NCBI GenBank assembly: GCA_016169945.1 | Contig: JADLSH010000186.1 | Span: forward strand, 1,054,001-1,118,000 | DNA: 64,000 bases | Reading direction: 5' to 3' | Origin: Trachythela sp. YZ-2020 | Lineage: Eukaryota; Cnidaria; Anthozoa; Malacalcyonacea; Clavulariidae | Shown here: piece by piece, positions 1 through 9,486 of the stretch | How positions within the stretch are numbered: the stretch's first letter is position 1 | How the letters are laid out: each line of letters starts with the position of its first letter | Notes under the pieces: model-generated | Databases searched by the model: none | Seen by the model: only the letters and a program-made list of their open reading frames with translations | What the model was told of the DNA's origin: nothing | Made by a program: the position numbers and the translations under genes

Positions 1-155
1 CGTCTTTTTCCCAAATCTTTTTCCCCGTTAGGAAAAAGTTCTAGGAAATTTTTTTCATTAGATTTTTTCACGCCGAAATTTTTGTCTACATTTATATAGT
101 GATAATACTATATACGTTGCCAAAATTTGTTTTTGCGCCACGCGAGCATAACATA

Positions 156-228
156 ATTATTTAGTACGTTTAATACTACAAAACATGTTTATTATTTAGT
201 ACGTTTAATAGTACAAAACATGCTTAGG
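156..228. repeat. two tandem copies of a ~36-bp AT-rich unit
   Basis: A unit containing attatttagtacgttta occurs twice in a row, with one substitution in the shared part, and each copy ends in acaaaacatg. It lies just downstream of the stop of the minus-strand LINE coding region, so it is probably part of that element's 3' untranslated region. The remaining bases 1-155 show no coding signal or recognisable repeat. Confidence 0.6.
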
Positions 229-254
229 CAGCACTTTCCTTGCGATGGTAACTA

Positions 255-2096
255 CTAGTATAAAGTTAGAAGGTCTTCTGGGGGGATACCCCCACGGCGT
301 AAAACACGTAAGATATGGAGGCGTTTTGATGCTTTGCTGGTTATCATTGCAATATGTTCATTCCATTTGAGGTTATCCTGAAAAATTACCCCCAACAGTT
401 TATGTGACGATGTACACTCCAAGGTATCATTGCCAGAGGTGAGGGCCGGCAGTTCGGGTTTATCTCTAAGGAAGCAAATTAGCATCTCTTTACATTTTTT
501 AATATTAAGTTTCATAAAGTTGCGGGATGCCCAGGAATCAATGGAGTTAAGGTCAACTTGGATCTGGGAGAAATTACTGCAAATCGTAACATATTCTGCC
601 ACTGAAACGTCATCAACAAATTTCCACATGCTAGATTTCTCGGTGCTGCATTGTAGATCGTTTATCATAATTAGAAACAAAATCGGGCCCAATTTTGTGC
701 CCTGGGGTACCCCAGCATTGACTGGTAACCAACCAGATGTAATATTGTTAAGTTTAACGCACTGTCTGCGGTCTGATAAAAAGCTAATATCCCATGGAAT
801 TAATGATCTTCTCACTCCAATATCAATCAGTTTCAGAATAAGGACATTGTGGCCAATACGATCAAATGCCTTCGAAAAATCCAAGAGGCATAAGCGAATG
901 AACCGGCTAGGGGAGTCCAGGTGAGAAAGCCAAGAGTGTAGCATATCAAGCAAACAATAAGTGGCTGACGACCCTTTCAAACAACCAAACTGCTGAGGGT
1001 CGATACTTTTCTGGACATCATAGATCAACCACTGGACAACAAAGTCCTCCAGAACCTTCGAAAGGCACGATGTTAAGGAAATAGGCCTAGTATCACCTTC
1101 ACAGGTTGGCTGTTGAGATTTTGGGACTGGGGTGATTAACGAATCTTTCCATGTATCAGGGAAGGTTCCAGTCAAAAGTGATTTATTGAAAATTTGTGCA
1201 ATCGGTTGGGCAATGAAATATGCAAATTCTTTAAGGACGCGGTTAGGTATGTTGTCAGGACCACTCGATTTTGATGGATTAAGCGCTTGAAGTTTGTTGC
1301 AAACTTCGTAAGGTTCAATATAAGGCACACGATCCTTTGCTGGTAAGAATGCTGGTAGTTTGGTCGCATCAAGTGGTGGGATATCAGCATTGACAGATAT
1401 ATAAAAATTGTTCAAAAGGGTGGCCAACTCGATACCTGATATGGATTTCCCGTCTTTTTCCAAAGTGAGATCACTACTCTTGGGTGAACGACCGGACATT
1501 TTATTAACAACCTGCCACCACTTCCGACAATCATCCTTTTTAAGATGTTGGATTTTACTTTTATAATAGGATTTCTTTCTTGAAACAATTTCCTGTTGCA
1601 CTCTGTTCCTAAGGATGCGCCAACGGGATATATTTCCGCTATGGAAGGCTCTTTGACGATCGATTATGAACTGTTTAATAGAAGATGACATCCAGGGTTT
1701 GTCAGTGTGACATAATCTTATTGATTTCAGAGGGAAAAACTTATCAATAGCTATAGATAACGTAGACAAAAAGTCATCAGCAAGATCGTTGACTGAAGTA
1801 TCAGGATCAAGATCATGAAACCACGTGTGCGTAGCAGCCCATCGGCCAAAGGCGTCAGTTGCAGACTGTGGGAAACGACGAATAGAACGTCTAATTATCG
1901 GAGTCTTGGTAATATTATTACTTCTTTCTTTTGGTAACCATTTGATAATCGAGTGATCAGAACTACCCAAGGGGGGGAAGATAGATGGCTCGTTATATAA
2001 GTTATATATGTTGGTAAGAATTAAGTCTAAAGTAGCTGCTCCTCGTGTTGGAAGGGAAACAACCTGCTTTAAGACAAGACATCTAGTTAGCCTCAA
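255..2096 (-). CDS. CR1-like LINE ORF2 fragment: end of endonuclease plus reverse transcriptase
   Basis: Non-LTR retrotransposon polyprotein fragment, open for 613 codons. Residues 1-55 are the end of an apurinic-like endonuclease, with the SSDH motif near residue 45. The reverse transcriptase follows: SGPDNIPN near 278, RPISLTS near 337, DFSKAFDRI near 406, GVPQGTKLGP near 462 and the catalytic FVDD near 493. The rest of the endonuclease is missing, so the listed start is not a real initiator; this is the usual 5' truncation of LINEs. The frame ends at TAG just after the LRRGGIPPEDL motif, whereas the related element at 45-47 kb continues about 60 codons further, so the C-terminus is also lost. 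It resembles the 45-kb LINE in order and motifs (CR1-like clade). The catalytic region looks intact, but the element cannot be autonomous. Confidence 0.9.
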   Translation of the reverse strand: MRLTRCLVLKQVVSLPTRGAATLDLILTNIYNLYNEPSIFPPLGSSDHSIIKWLPKERSNNITKTPIIRRSIRRFPQSATDAFGRWAATHTWFHDLDPDTSVNDLADDFLSTLSIAIDKFFPLKSIRLCHTDKPWMSSSIKQFIIDRQRAFHSGNISRWRILRNRVQQEIVSRKKSYYKSKIQHLKKDDCRKWWQVVNKMSGRSPKSSDLTLEKDGKSISGIELATLLNNFYISVNADIPPLDATKLPAFLPAKDRVPYIEPYEVCNKLQALNPSKSSGPDNIPNRVLKEFAYFIAQPIAQIFNKSLLTGTFPDTWKDSLITPVPKSQQPTCEGDTRPISLTSCLSKVLEDFVVQWLIYDVQKSIDPQQFGCLKGSSATYCLLDMLHSWLSHLDSPSRFIRLCLLDFSKAFDRIGHNVLILKLIDIGVRRSLIPWDISFLSDRRQCVKLNNITSGWLPVNAGVPQGTKLGPILFLIMINDLQCSTEKSSMWKFVDDVSVAEYVTICSNFSQIQVDLNSIDSWASRNFMKLNIKKCKEMLICFLRDKPELPALTSGNDTLECTSSHKLLGVIFQDNLKWNEHIAMITSKASKRLHILRVLRRGGIPPEDLLTLY

Positions 2097-2471
2097 CCTG
2101 ATTTAATCCGACAACACAGTTTAATTTCCAGACATATTCTCTACGAAATAATTCACTCTCCACTCTCCAGATCGTACAAATGTGCAGGGTTGAAATGCAA
2201 ACAACCGCTCCAGACCTGAATTTCTTTAGAAGCTGTTACAAATATTTGTAAATCAAAACCAAACTTAAAGTTTAAACACTTATGGAAGTTTTCGATTTCA
2301 AACGTATCGTATCGTAACGAACAGTAACATGTTGTTTTGTGTCGAAGTCATTATTCGTCGTTCCCGGAAGAACGACGAGCTCAAACGTATAGCGGACGCT
2401 GTATGTTTGAGGTCCGTATTCTTTCGTGTAATACCATATTCTTTCATTTGAACTTTGATAAAACACAGTTC

Positions 2472-2701
2472 GAAGGGGTCGAAGAACTGCAACTAGATTG
2501 GATGGGAGATGTCGACTCACTGAAACAGTTTGTCAACGAAAAACCTAAAGTAAACGGCGGGTGGATCTCTCCAGCAGGCGATAAGGAATAATTTAATGAC
2601 AGCTACATATCTATTTCACTGCGAAAAAAAAGAAATCTTTATTGATCGTCGGCGGCGACAAGGATAAACTTAAGAGTAAACTCTGCTCGATGATTGTGTA
2701 A
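2472..2701 (+). pseudogene. degenerate ORF1-type domain (SPGG motif), opposite strand to the neighbouring LINE
   Basis: A reading frame shows DSLKQFV, then GGWISPAGDKE. After a stop and a phase change it continues with DKLKSKLCSMIV. The same order occurs at the N-terminus of the intact ORF1 at 48-49.5 kb: SSLRNFV, GEWESPGG, then a hydrophobic KKFL-type helix. I therefore read this as a decayed copy of the same LINE ORF1 domain. It runs on the plus strand while the adjacent RT runs on the minus strand, which would fit a 5' inversion of one insertion. The domain assignment rests on similarity inside this window only. Confidence 0.55.
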
Positions 2702-3029
2702 AATATTACGAAAAAGATAGCATACGTGAAGAAACCACGGCTGTGATTGTTGAAAATTGCCCCCTACATGTGTGCCATTAAGCCAACTATCAATCGAAGT
2801 GGAAAGCATTAACTTCATGTTATGATTGTTGAGCGGGAAATCGAAACTAATAAGTGTGCTATAAGTAAAGTCGAGAATAACCTACATGAGATTAGTAGCG
2901 TGAACAGTTTGACGAATACAAGAAAATAACAGAAGAAATAAATCAGAGGAAAAGGTTTCAACCTTCGATATCATCTAACGGTGCCAAGACAAAGCTACCA
3001 GTACAAAATAACTTACCGAGAACAATAAC

Positions 3030-3206
3030 ATGAATTTAAATGATTTGACGACGACCGAAAGTACCTACTTGGGCTCTTCAAACAAAGAAAGTTGCCTTGA
3101 AAATGCAAATCCAAATCCATCTCTGGATCAGTATAATAATCTACATGAATATGGTCATGAAAACAAAATCAAGCTCAACCTATCCCCACGCGCATTACAC
3201 GGTTAG
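3030..3206 (+). pseudogene. short open frame, possible continuation of the inverted ORF1 remnant
   Basis: A 58-codon frame starts MNLNDLTTTES and ends at TAG. It is rich in Asn, Ser and Glu, resembling the low-complexity linker of the ORF1 at 48-49.5 kb. It lies downstream of the SPGG-domain remnant on the same strand. No motif identifies it; the call depends on position and composition. Confidence 0.25.
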
Positions 3207-3470
3207 AAAGAACACGAAGGAAGTAAAGAGTAATTACACGGTTAGAAAGAACACGAAGCAAGTAAAGAATAAACAAGCATACGGACGAATGTTTTTTCGC
3301 ATGTAGTCTGTGCATCACCAAACCGACCAAAATCATGCCCAACCTATTCCCATGCGTATTACCTGCCGTACCCTGCCTATGGCTAGAGAGTACACGAAGC
3401 AAATAAAGAATAAACAAGCATACGGACGAAGATTTTTTCGGATGCAGTCTGTGTATCACCAAACCGACTT
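3194..3470. repeat. tandem direct repeats (~42 bp and ~140 bp periods)
   Basis: The block ttacacggttagaaagaaca recurs at a ~42-bp offset. A longer block containing aagaataaacaagcatacgg recurs about 140 bp downstream, near 3265 and 3405, with a few substitutions. This is a two-copy degenerate tandem repeat inside the ORF1-like remnant region. The 2702-3029 stretch before it has no feature I can support. Confidence 0.6.
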
Positions 3471-3659
3471 GCTCAGCCATCTGAGATTGATTAACAAAAT
3501 AACGCATTCATAATGCGGCCATTTCGCGACATCTGTCAAACAGGGCGTCGGTGTCCAAAACCTTACATTGTGTTTTATGGTTGAATCATTGCAAATGGAG
3601 ACTTATGGCATATTATAATAGAAATATAAAAAAGTGGACTATTGTGGATGATTTTCAAA

Positions 3660-4018
3660 GTAATATATACATAATATATAATATAATAGAATAGAATATA
3701 ATATAATATAATATAATATAATATAATATAATATAATATAATATAATATAATATAATATAATATATAATGTAATGTAATGTAATGTAATGTAATGTAATG
3801 TAATGTAATGTAATGTAATGTAATGTAATGTAATGTAATGTAATGTGATGTGATGTGATGTGATGAATGTAATAATGTAATGTAATGTAATGTAATGTAA
3901 TGTAATGTAATGTAATGTAATGTAATGTAATGTAATGTAATGTAATGTAATGTAATGTAATGTAATGTAATGTAATGTAATGTAATGTAATGTAATGTAA
4001 TGTAATGTAATATAATAT
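3660..4018. repeat. compound pentanucleotide microsatellite (TAATA)n then (TAATG)n
   Basis: About 100 bp of TAATA-type repeats changes to TAATG repeats, interrupted near 3845-3890 by TGATG variants and a short non-repeat. The TAATG tract then resumes to about 4010. The unit length of 5 keeps all three minus-strand frames open, producing three long artificial tyrosine/histidine-rich reading frames that are not genes. Confidence 0.95.
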
Positions 4019-5250
4019 ACACAAAATGCATCAAAATGCATCAAAATACACAAAATGCATCTATTTCTTTCTACCTTCTCTTTGATCTTGGGAGACCTCC
4101 AAAATGTTAGCCACCACATTATATTGCACATTGTTTATGAGGGTTAGATGCAATAATTTGCAGTAATCATGAATGGCTTGATTGCCAGAACTCCAGAACC
4201 ATGTGATACAGGTTATGCAAAGCATGTAAACAAAAATAGACAGCGGTATTTCATGGACATTGGAGGTATGGAATAGCGTTTTTTCATTTTAAAAGGTATA
4301 TCTTATAAATGTAAAATGAACAAATAACATCACATCTAAAATGTTTTCACCTTTTATAAAAAAATTAAATATGTAAAATATCAGCAATTTTTGCCATTTT
4401 TTAAATGGCGGCCACATTGAAAGAGCCCAAATAGCAATATTTTGGATGTAAAATCACCCATTTAAATTTTTTTTTTGTAAATGAAAGGTAAAACTTACTA
4501 AAAGAATTAAAAAGAGCATAATGACCATTAATCGCAAGAATTTATAAGTGTGCGCCCAATCAGCACACCCCCAGTATATTAGCTCTCAAACAAACCCGGT
4601 ACAAATAGGTCGTGCCTGATGTTCAAATATGGTACTTTATAAGTACTTTACACCAGGGGTGTATTCCTAAAAGTTTAACAAGGGGGCTCTCTGATACAAA
4701 GGCGTATACCGGAAAAAAAAATTGCGGGGGCAGATGACAGACTGCCCAAATCGCCCAGAAGGTGGGAGAATTGCTAGGGGTCCGGGGGCATCCTCCCCCG
4801 GTAAATTTTTGGATTTAGAGTCTCTGAAACAGCATTTCCTGCATTCTGGGGTGAGATTTTCCTCCAGTTTGTACTTAAATATGCATATAATTATATTAAC
4901 ATTTATTTTGCTTATTCTATTTGTTTGCCCGACTTTTGTTAAAAATTTGCCCGACTTTTGGTGTTTCCAAACATATGGCATGCTCTGATTAGTCTGATAT
5001 ACATTTCCAACAGAGTTGAAGAATGTTGGAGTTAAAAAAAAGTCGAATTTTGCTAGAAAGGCCGCTGATAAATTATAGAACACGAAATTTCACCTCATCT
5101 TTTTATGATAACATTGCAAAAACCACTTAAAATGACTAAATAACTTGCTTGATTCCTTCGTGATATTCAATTGTGTTTCATATGTATCATCACTGTGCTA
5201 CCCATTGGTTTGCATTAGCACAGTTGTGTATATGGGAGTGATAAAACTGA
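4019..5250. other. unassigned AT-rich DNA
   Basis: No coding exon, RNA gene or bounded repeat recognised. Near 4680-4985 there is a C/G-tract-bearing stretch (cctcccccgg) with the word gcccgactttt repeated twice, reminiscent of the ends of hAT-like elements elsewhere in the window. I cannot define termini. Confidence 0.4.
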
Positions 5251-5255
5251 TGTTT

Positions 5256-5277
5256 TATAGCGGGCCTACGCTCCGCT
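5256..5277 (-). repeat. distal piece of the BEL/Pao 3' LTR
   Basis: This segment contains tagcgggcctacgctccgct, which matches the end of the intact 5' LTR at 16884-16903. In the 5' LTR the sequence runs straight on into tatatccaaattt. Here that continuation is found only at 9017, after the hAT-like insert. This identifies the 22 bp as the severed end of the 3' LTR. Confidence 0.8.
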
Positions 5278-5954
5278 CAGAGGAGGAATCGTGGTCTTCC
5301 CGCAATGCATTGCGTCTCATTAATATTCACAATTGCGATTTTCGAGGAACGTTTGGTAGAAAATTGTTGAAATATATTGCAATTTTTGGCTCTGATGATC
5401 TCGTTTTTTCGAAGGTATGTTTTTACGATTGTTTTGTTTAGTTATCTAATTAAAGTATTTTTGACTTGTTTCGTATGTTTATAGGATTTTAGTTATGCTA
5501 ATCACGCATTGTATTTATGCATGTTTCGGGCCAGTGGACACGCCACAAAAGTGGCTTTGAAATATGCCAGGAGCAAATTATACTTTTAATGAGGAAACTA
5601 TCACATCAGCAAAATCAGGAATGTTTACTCTTTCTATTGATACTTTAAAACATGAATTTGCTCCTCAAAACTGACGAGTAATCGCGGTTTGAAAATGGGG
5701 TATTTTTGCGATATTCTAACCCCGATGGCGGGAATAGACCGCGTGGGAATAATTGTGGCGCGACGAAAACTACTGTATGAATTAAACTATTATGATAAAT
5801 TTTGAAACATAATATGTTGCTGCTTGTTTTGAGCTCAATGTTACCTTTAAGTTAGGTATGGTTATATTTGACTGTATTTTTCCATTTTGTTATAGAGTTC
5901 AAGTACTTTGGAGTAAACTGGAATCTAATAATGGCGATGTTGTCATGTTGATGA

Positions 5955-6110
5955 TATGAAGAAAATGATACTGCTAAGCGGGTATACACTTCTATAAAGG
6001 GTGATACGCCAGGGAAACCAGATACACGAAGACTTTCTCGTAAGGAAAACTCAACTTCCAGCCGAGCTTTGTTTAAGAGTCCTGGAACATCATCAAATGC
6101 AAATACAAAG
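5955..6110 (+). CDS. possible exon, basic Ser/Lys-rich, unrecognised
   Basis: An open stretch of 52 codons ends exactly at AAG|gtacat, a usable splice donor. It reads through KGDTPGKPDTRRLSRKENS and is rich in Lys, Arg and Ser, as in nuclear proteins. The next candidate exon begins in the same phase at 6915. Two stop codons lie directly upstream, so the true start or an upstream frame is unclear. It may be part of a decayed transposase carried by the enclosing hAT-like element; I do not recognise the family. Confidence 0.25.
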
Positions 6111-6372
6111 GTACATGAAAATTATACAATCAGCAAACAATATTTGCACCAGTCAATGTATTAAAACCCTTGGCCCTTCAAACCCAGAGCTATGTGGGGG
6201 TATTAGGCAGTTTACTTTATATGCCCCTTTCAGCAGGACATTAGTTTTGTTTTGAATGTCATGAGAAATTATAGGCAGGGTTGGGTGGGGGATTTGACAT
6301 AAAAACAAATGCAATTTATCTGATGACATAATATCAGGCATTTAAAACTTAGATTGAAAAAGCTGATAAAGG

Positions 6373-6730
6373 CAGGGCCTTTTTTAACTAATGTACTGGA
6401 GGGGCAAAATCCCCCCCAGCCCCCATGTTCGCCCCCCCAGTAAGCTATTTTTGCCCCCCCAGTGAAGGTCCCTTTTGTCCAAAGTATAAGCCAAAAATGG
6501 AAAATTTATTGTATTCTCACAACAAAACATGGCCCGTTTAGATGGGATATATCAAAAATTGTCTCTGAAAACGCAGGAAATCAAGCCACAGAGACTCAAG
6601 AATACAAAAATTTTCTGGGGGAGAACCCCCAGACCCCCCTTCGCCTTCATACACATATAATACACCACCTACTTGTTACGTCCCCTTTTCTTGATGCCCC
6701 CCCACTGATGATTTCTTAAAAAAGGCCCTG
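6373..6730. mobile_element. 358-bp hAT-type MITE with 8-bp target duplication
   Basis: Termini are CAGGGCCTTTTTTAA and its inverse TTAAAAAAGGCCCTG. Immediately outside lie identical 8-bp words gataaagg (6365-6372 and 6731-6738). Inside is a G/C-tract sequence without coding capacity. It sits within the 5278-9009 element, which sits within the BEL LTR, giving three nested generations. Confidence 0.9.
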
Positions 6731-6914
6731 GATAAAGGTGAGGTTTTATCCATTGACAAGGGTTTACATTGGCTGGTGCATAATAATACAACTATATGTA
6801 AATACAGTAGGAGTACTAAAACATATTTAAATGAAACATGTATTATAACGATTGTGTCTAGTAAATTATAGAGTAAATATAGAGCAGTACTAATCCTTAC
6901 TGCTTGTTTTATAG

Positions 6915-7115
6915 TTTCCCAGCAGAAAGATTAGGCTGACTCCTACAAAGAAGTCCCCAGTAAAACATCATAAATGGACCTTTGACTTGAGGAAGATAAA
7001 GCGTTTATTGAATTCATATCAATTGCCAAAACAGATCCAACATATGGACAAAGTTCTGCTGAAGAGTGGCCAGCATTTAATAATAACAACAGATTTTTAT
7101 TGTAATGGGTTATAA
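6915..7115 (+). CDS. possible terminal exon, Lys-rich, unrecognised
   Basis: After the acceptor-like gttttatag there are 66 open codons and TAA. The start reads RKIRLTPTKKSPVKHHKW, strongly basic. The phase matches the candidate exon ending at 6110, which would make the intron about 800 bp and containing the MITE. No domain recognised; either a remnant of the host transposon's protein or chance. Confidence 0.25.
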   Translation, partial: FPSRKIRLTPTKKSPVKHHKWTFDLRKIKRLLNSYQLPKQIQHMDKVLLKSGQHLIITTDFYCNGL

Positions 7116-8055
7116 TGTACAGGAATTCTGCTTTGCAGCATGCTTCAATAAATGCACCATGATATTCTATCTTTCATGATAATATAAATTTCATCAATTT
7201 CATATTAACTTTTTTTCAAATTGCACCATAAATGTAGATTATGAACTATCATCTTACCATTGACATTAACAGGGAAAATTGTATTGTACATACTCATAAG
7301 TTAATTAGTTAACATGTAAATATTTAATATTCTAGAGGTATAAATAATTTGATGACTAGACAATATTTTATATAGTAAGTTTAGGTAGTGGTAAGCACAT
7401 TAAAAGCAACATTTCCTGTTTTTCTAACCATATACTTTCCATGTATTTTGGTTAAATGAAAATGGTGCAACATAAAAAAAATATGCTTTTTCTTTCATTT
7501 CAGGTGATTTTCTTGAAAAATAAATTATTTTCAATATCAATTTGACTGTCTGTATTCTTATAACCAATAACTTATGTTATGCCAGAAGTGCACCAGAACT
7601 GTATCTGGCTGGACTGAGTTATATATTTAACCATTTATGGTTATGTCTCAGTTAATTTGCCTGATGTTGTGTATAGATCACTATATATATCATTCTACAG
7701 TATTTGTGAAGTTACAAAAATAGCACATGGGTAGAATTACCTAAGCTCAGACAGTAAAATCATCTGGCATATCTAGTCCTATAACTCTGAAGTCCCTATT
7801 AACCAACGATAGTGTTTTTAGTTATTCTTTAGTATGGTTGTATTAGTAGTTTCGGCAGTGTTTTAGTTGTAAGTTTTCTTTGGTTCTCATTTATAACTTC
7901 CAGATGAAGGAGTCCCTCAAAGTTCTGGTTGTATTTTTTTAGGTACAGTAGTTTGATCCTATAATCCCTCAAGTATATTGTTTATCACTGCATACACTGG
8001 AGCCACACATTACATATTTTTCATCCAATTGAGTTGTAGGACTACCAAGCTTTTA

Positions 8056-8457
8056 TTAGCAATTTATGTCACTGTTATAATCATTGCTTGGATCATCTCT
8101 GTCCCATGGTAAAGTAATGCCTTTTTCCCTATAAGCATATGTTCTCTTTAAACTATCAGGAGAAATTGATTGTATTTCATTTCTGATCAGAGCTCTTTTA
8201 AGTTTGGGGATTTTGTTTACCCCACAATAACCAATAACTGTTACCACCAACAACCTTATCACCACCATCTGTCGACTCTTGATGAGTTGGAAAATCTACC
8301 AAGCAGACAGGATTCATATGTTGATAGTAGCAATTACATGGAGCTTGCTTTTCTAAATTCACCAAATTCCCACAATATCAGGTTTTGGACTGGATACTTG
8401 CCGGGTATCATCAAAGTCAAAGAACTACAAGATGTAATAATAACAAATCAGTATTAA
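8056..8457. other. overlapping exon-like frames on both strands, unresolved
   Basis: On the minus strand a frame ending at 8065 contains KIPKLKRALIRNEIQSIS and is followed at once by an AATAAA polyadenylation signal. On the plus strand a frame of about 95 codons (8170-8457) contains STLDELENLPSRQDSY. Both have protein-like composition, but they overlap and neither matches a family I know. At most one is real. Confidence 0.2.
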
Positions 8458-9009
8458 ATATAACAAAGCTTCTACAAAGTGAGTTTTTTATAGTGCAACA
8501 AAATTAATTTCTATAAAGTAAAACTTGTTGATTCTCCAGCTTAATCTGGATTTCAAGTCGTAAATATTAACACATCTTTTACAGATGCATTGTCAGAAGT
8601 CAATACAACTAGATTCAGTAATTTCATATGACTCACTATCATACCAAATTTGTTATCTTTTAAATAATATAGACTTTATATAATAGATTATACAGTTCAT
8701 GTTTCTACAAAGTCGGAAAGTCCTCTCGAATATCTATAATTTCAATATATTAAACCTAGTAAAAACTCACCTTAAAAACACAAGTAGAATGCATCTCTAT
8801 CGTGCTTCCAAAACTGAAGCTTTATTGCCACGAACAGGGCGAAAATGCCCCATTTTTCTATAACAATATTTCCCGAAGAGATTCAGAGAGATGTGTTTAC
8901 TGCGAAAGGCAACCGAACAATGAGCGAGCCGCGCCGGCGAATTGATAATATGTATCAATGTGTCCAAAACCGCAATGCATTGTGGTATACTGACGATACC
9001 TCCTCTGCT

Positions 9010-9428
9010 CTCCGCTTATATCCAAATTTAAAACACAAACAAAAACCCCATTCGATACACTGAAAACACGCCGTTTAATGATAATAACAATGATCAAAGA
9101 CAATATACAAACATTATTCACATCGCCATACCAACGTTCGGGTGGTTTTCTAACACAAAATAGAATTAAAATACACTAATAAACTTGCAGTTCATACAAA
9201 TAAAGTTCACAATATATTTACAAGTTAACTTACCGACTGTATCGATCAAATTAATGCCTTTTTTCCCACAAATATCTAATTTCAACGCTATATTCCAACA
9301 ATCACAAAACACATGACAAACACATTCTGAAGTCTTACGAACGATTACGAACACACTACGAACAATGCGGCCGCGCCCGCATAGCGCGTAAACAAGAACA
9401 TCCCCCTAATTACTGATCGGTAGCTACA
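9010..9428 (-). repeat. main part of the BEL/Pao 3' LTR
   Basis: It is 419 bp and nearly identical to 16897-17315 (about six substitutions). On the element strand it begins TGTAGCTACCGATCAG, preceded by a short purine run (AGGGG, just above 9428) that could serve as polypurine tract. Its distal 22 bp now lie at 5256-5277. Confidence 0.9.
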
Positions 9429-9486
9429 CCGACCCCTAAATGAATACAATATAACAGTATTCCTTTATACAATCAGCTACCGAAAG

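Larger units (their letters stand above)
5278..9009. mobile_element. hAT-like DNA transposon inserted in the BEL 3' LTR
   Basis: The left end starts CAGAGGAGGAATCG and the right end, read on the minus strand from 9007, starts CAGAGGAGGTATCG. Both are followed about 15 bp later by the palindrome gcaatgcattgc or a close variant. The LTR word ctccgct is present on both sides (5271-5277 and 9010-9016), consistent with an 8-bp target duplication with a small change at one edge. CAG-type termini plus an 8-bp duplication are established features of hAT elements. I see no intact transposase; only weak exon-like frames lie inside. A smaller MITE is nested at 6373-6730. Most of 7120-8050 and 8460-8870 is AT-rich with nothing I can name. 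Confidence 0.75.

Noticed and set aside
3575..4131. Three long minus-strand frames rich in Tyr, His and Ile
   Set aside because: They are translations of the TAATA/TAATG microsatellite; the 5-bp period leaves all frames open. No coding evidence.
4667..5083. 138-codon minus-strand and 88-codon plus-strand overlapping frames
   Set aside because: They cover a C/G-tract repeat and have no conserved features on either strand.
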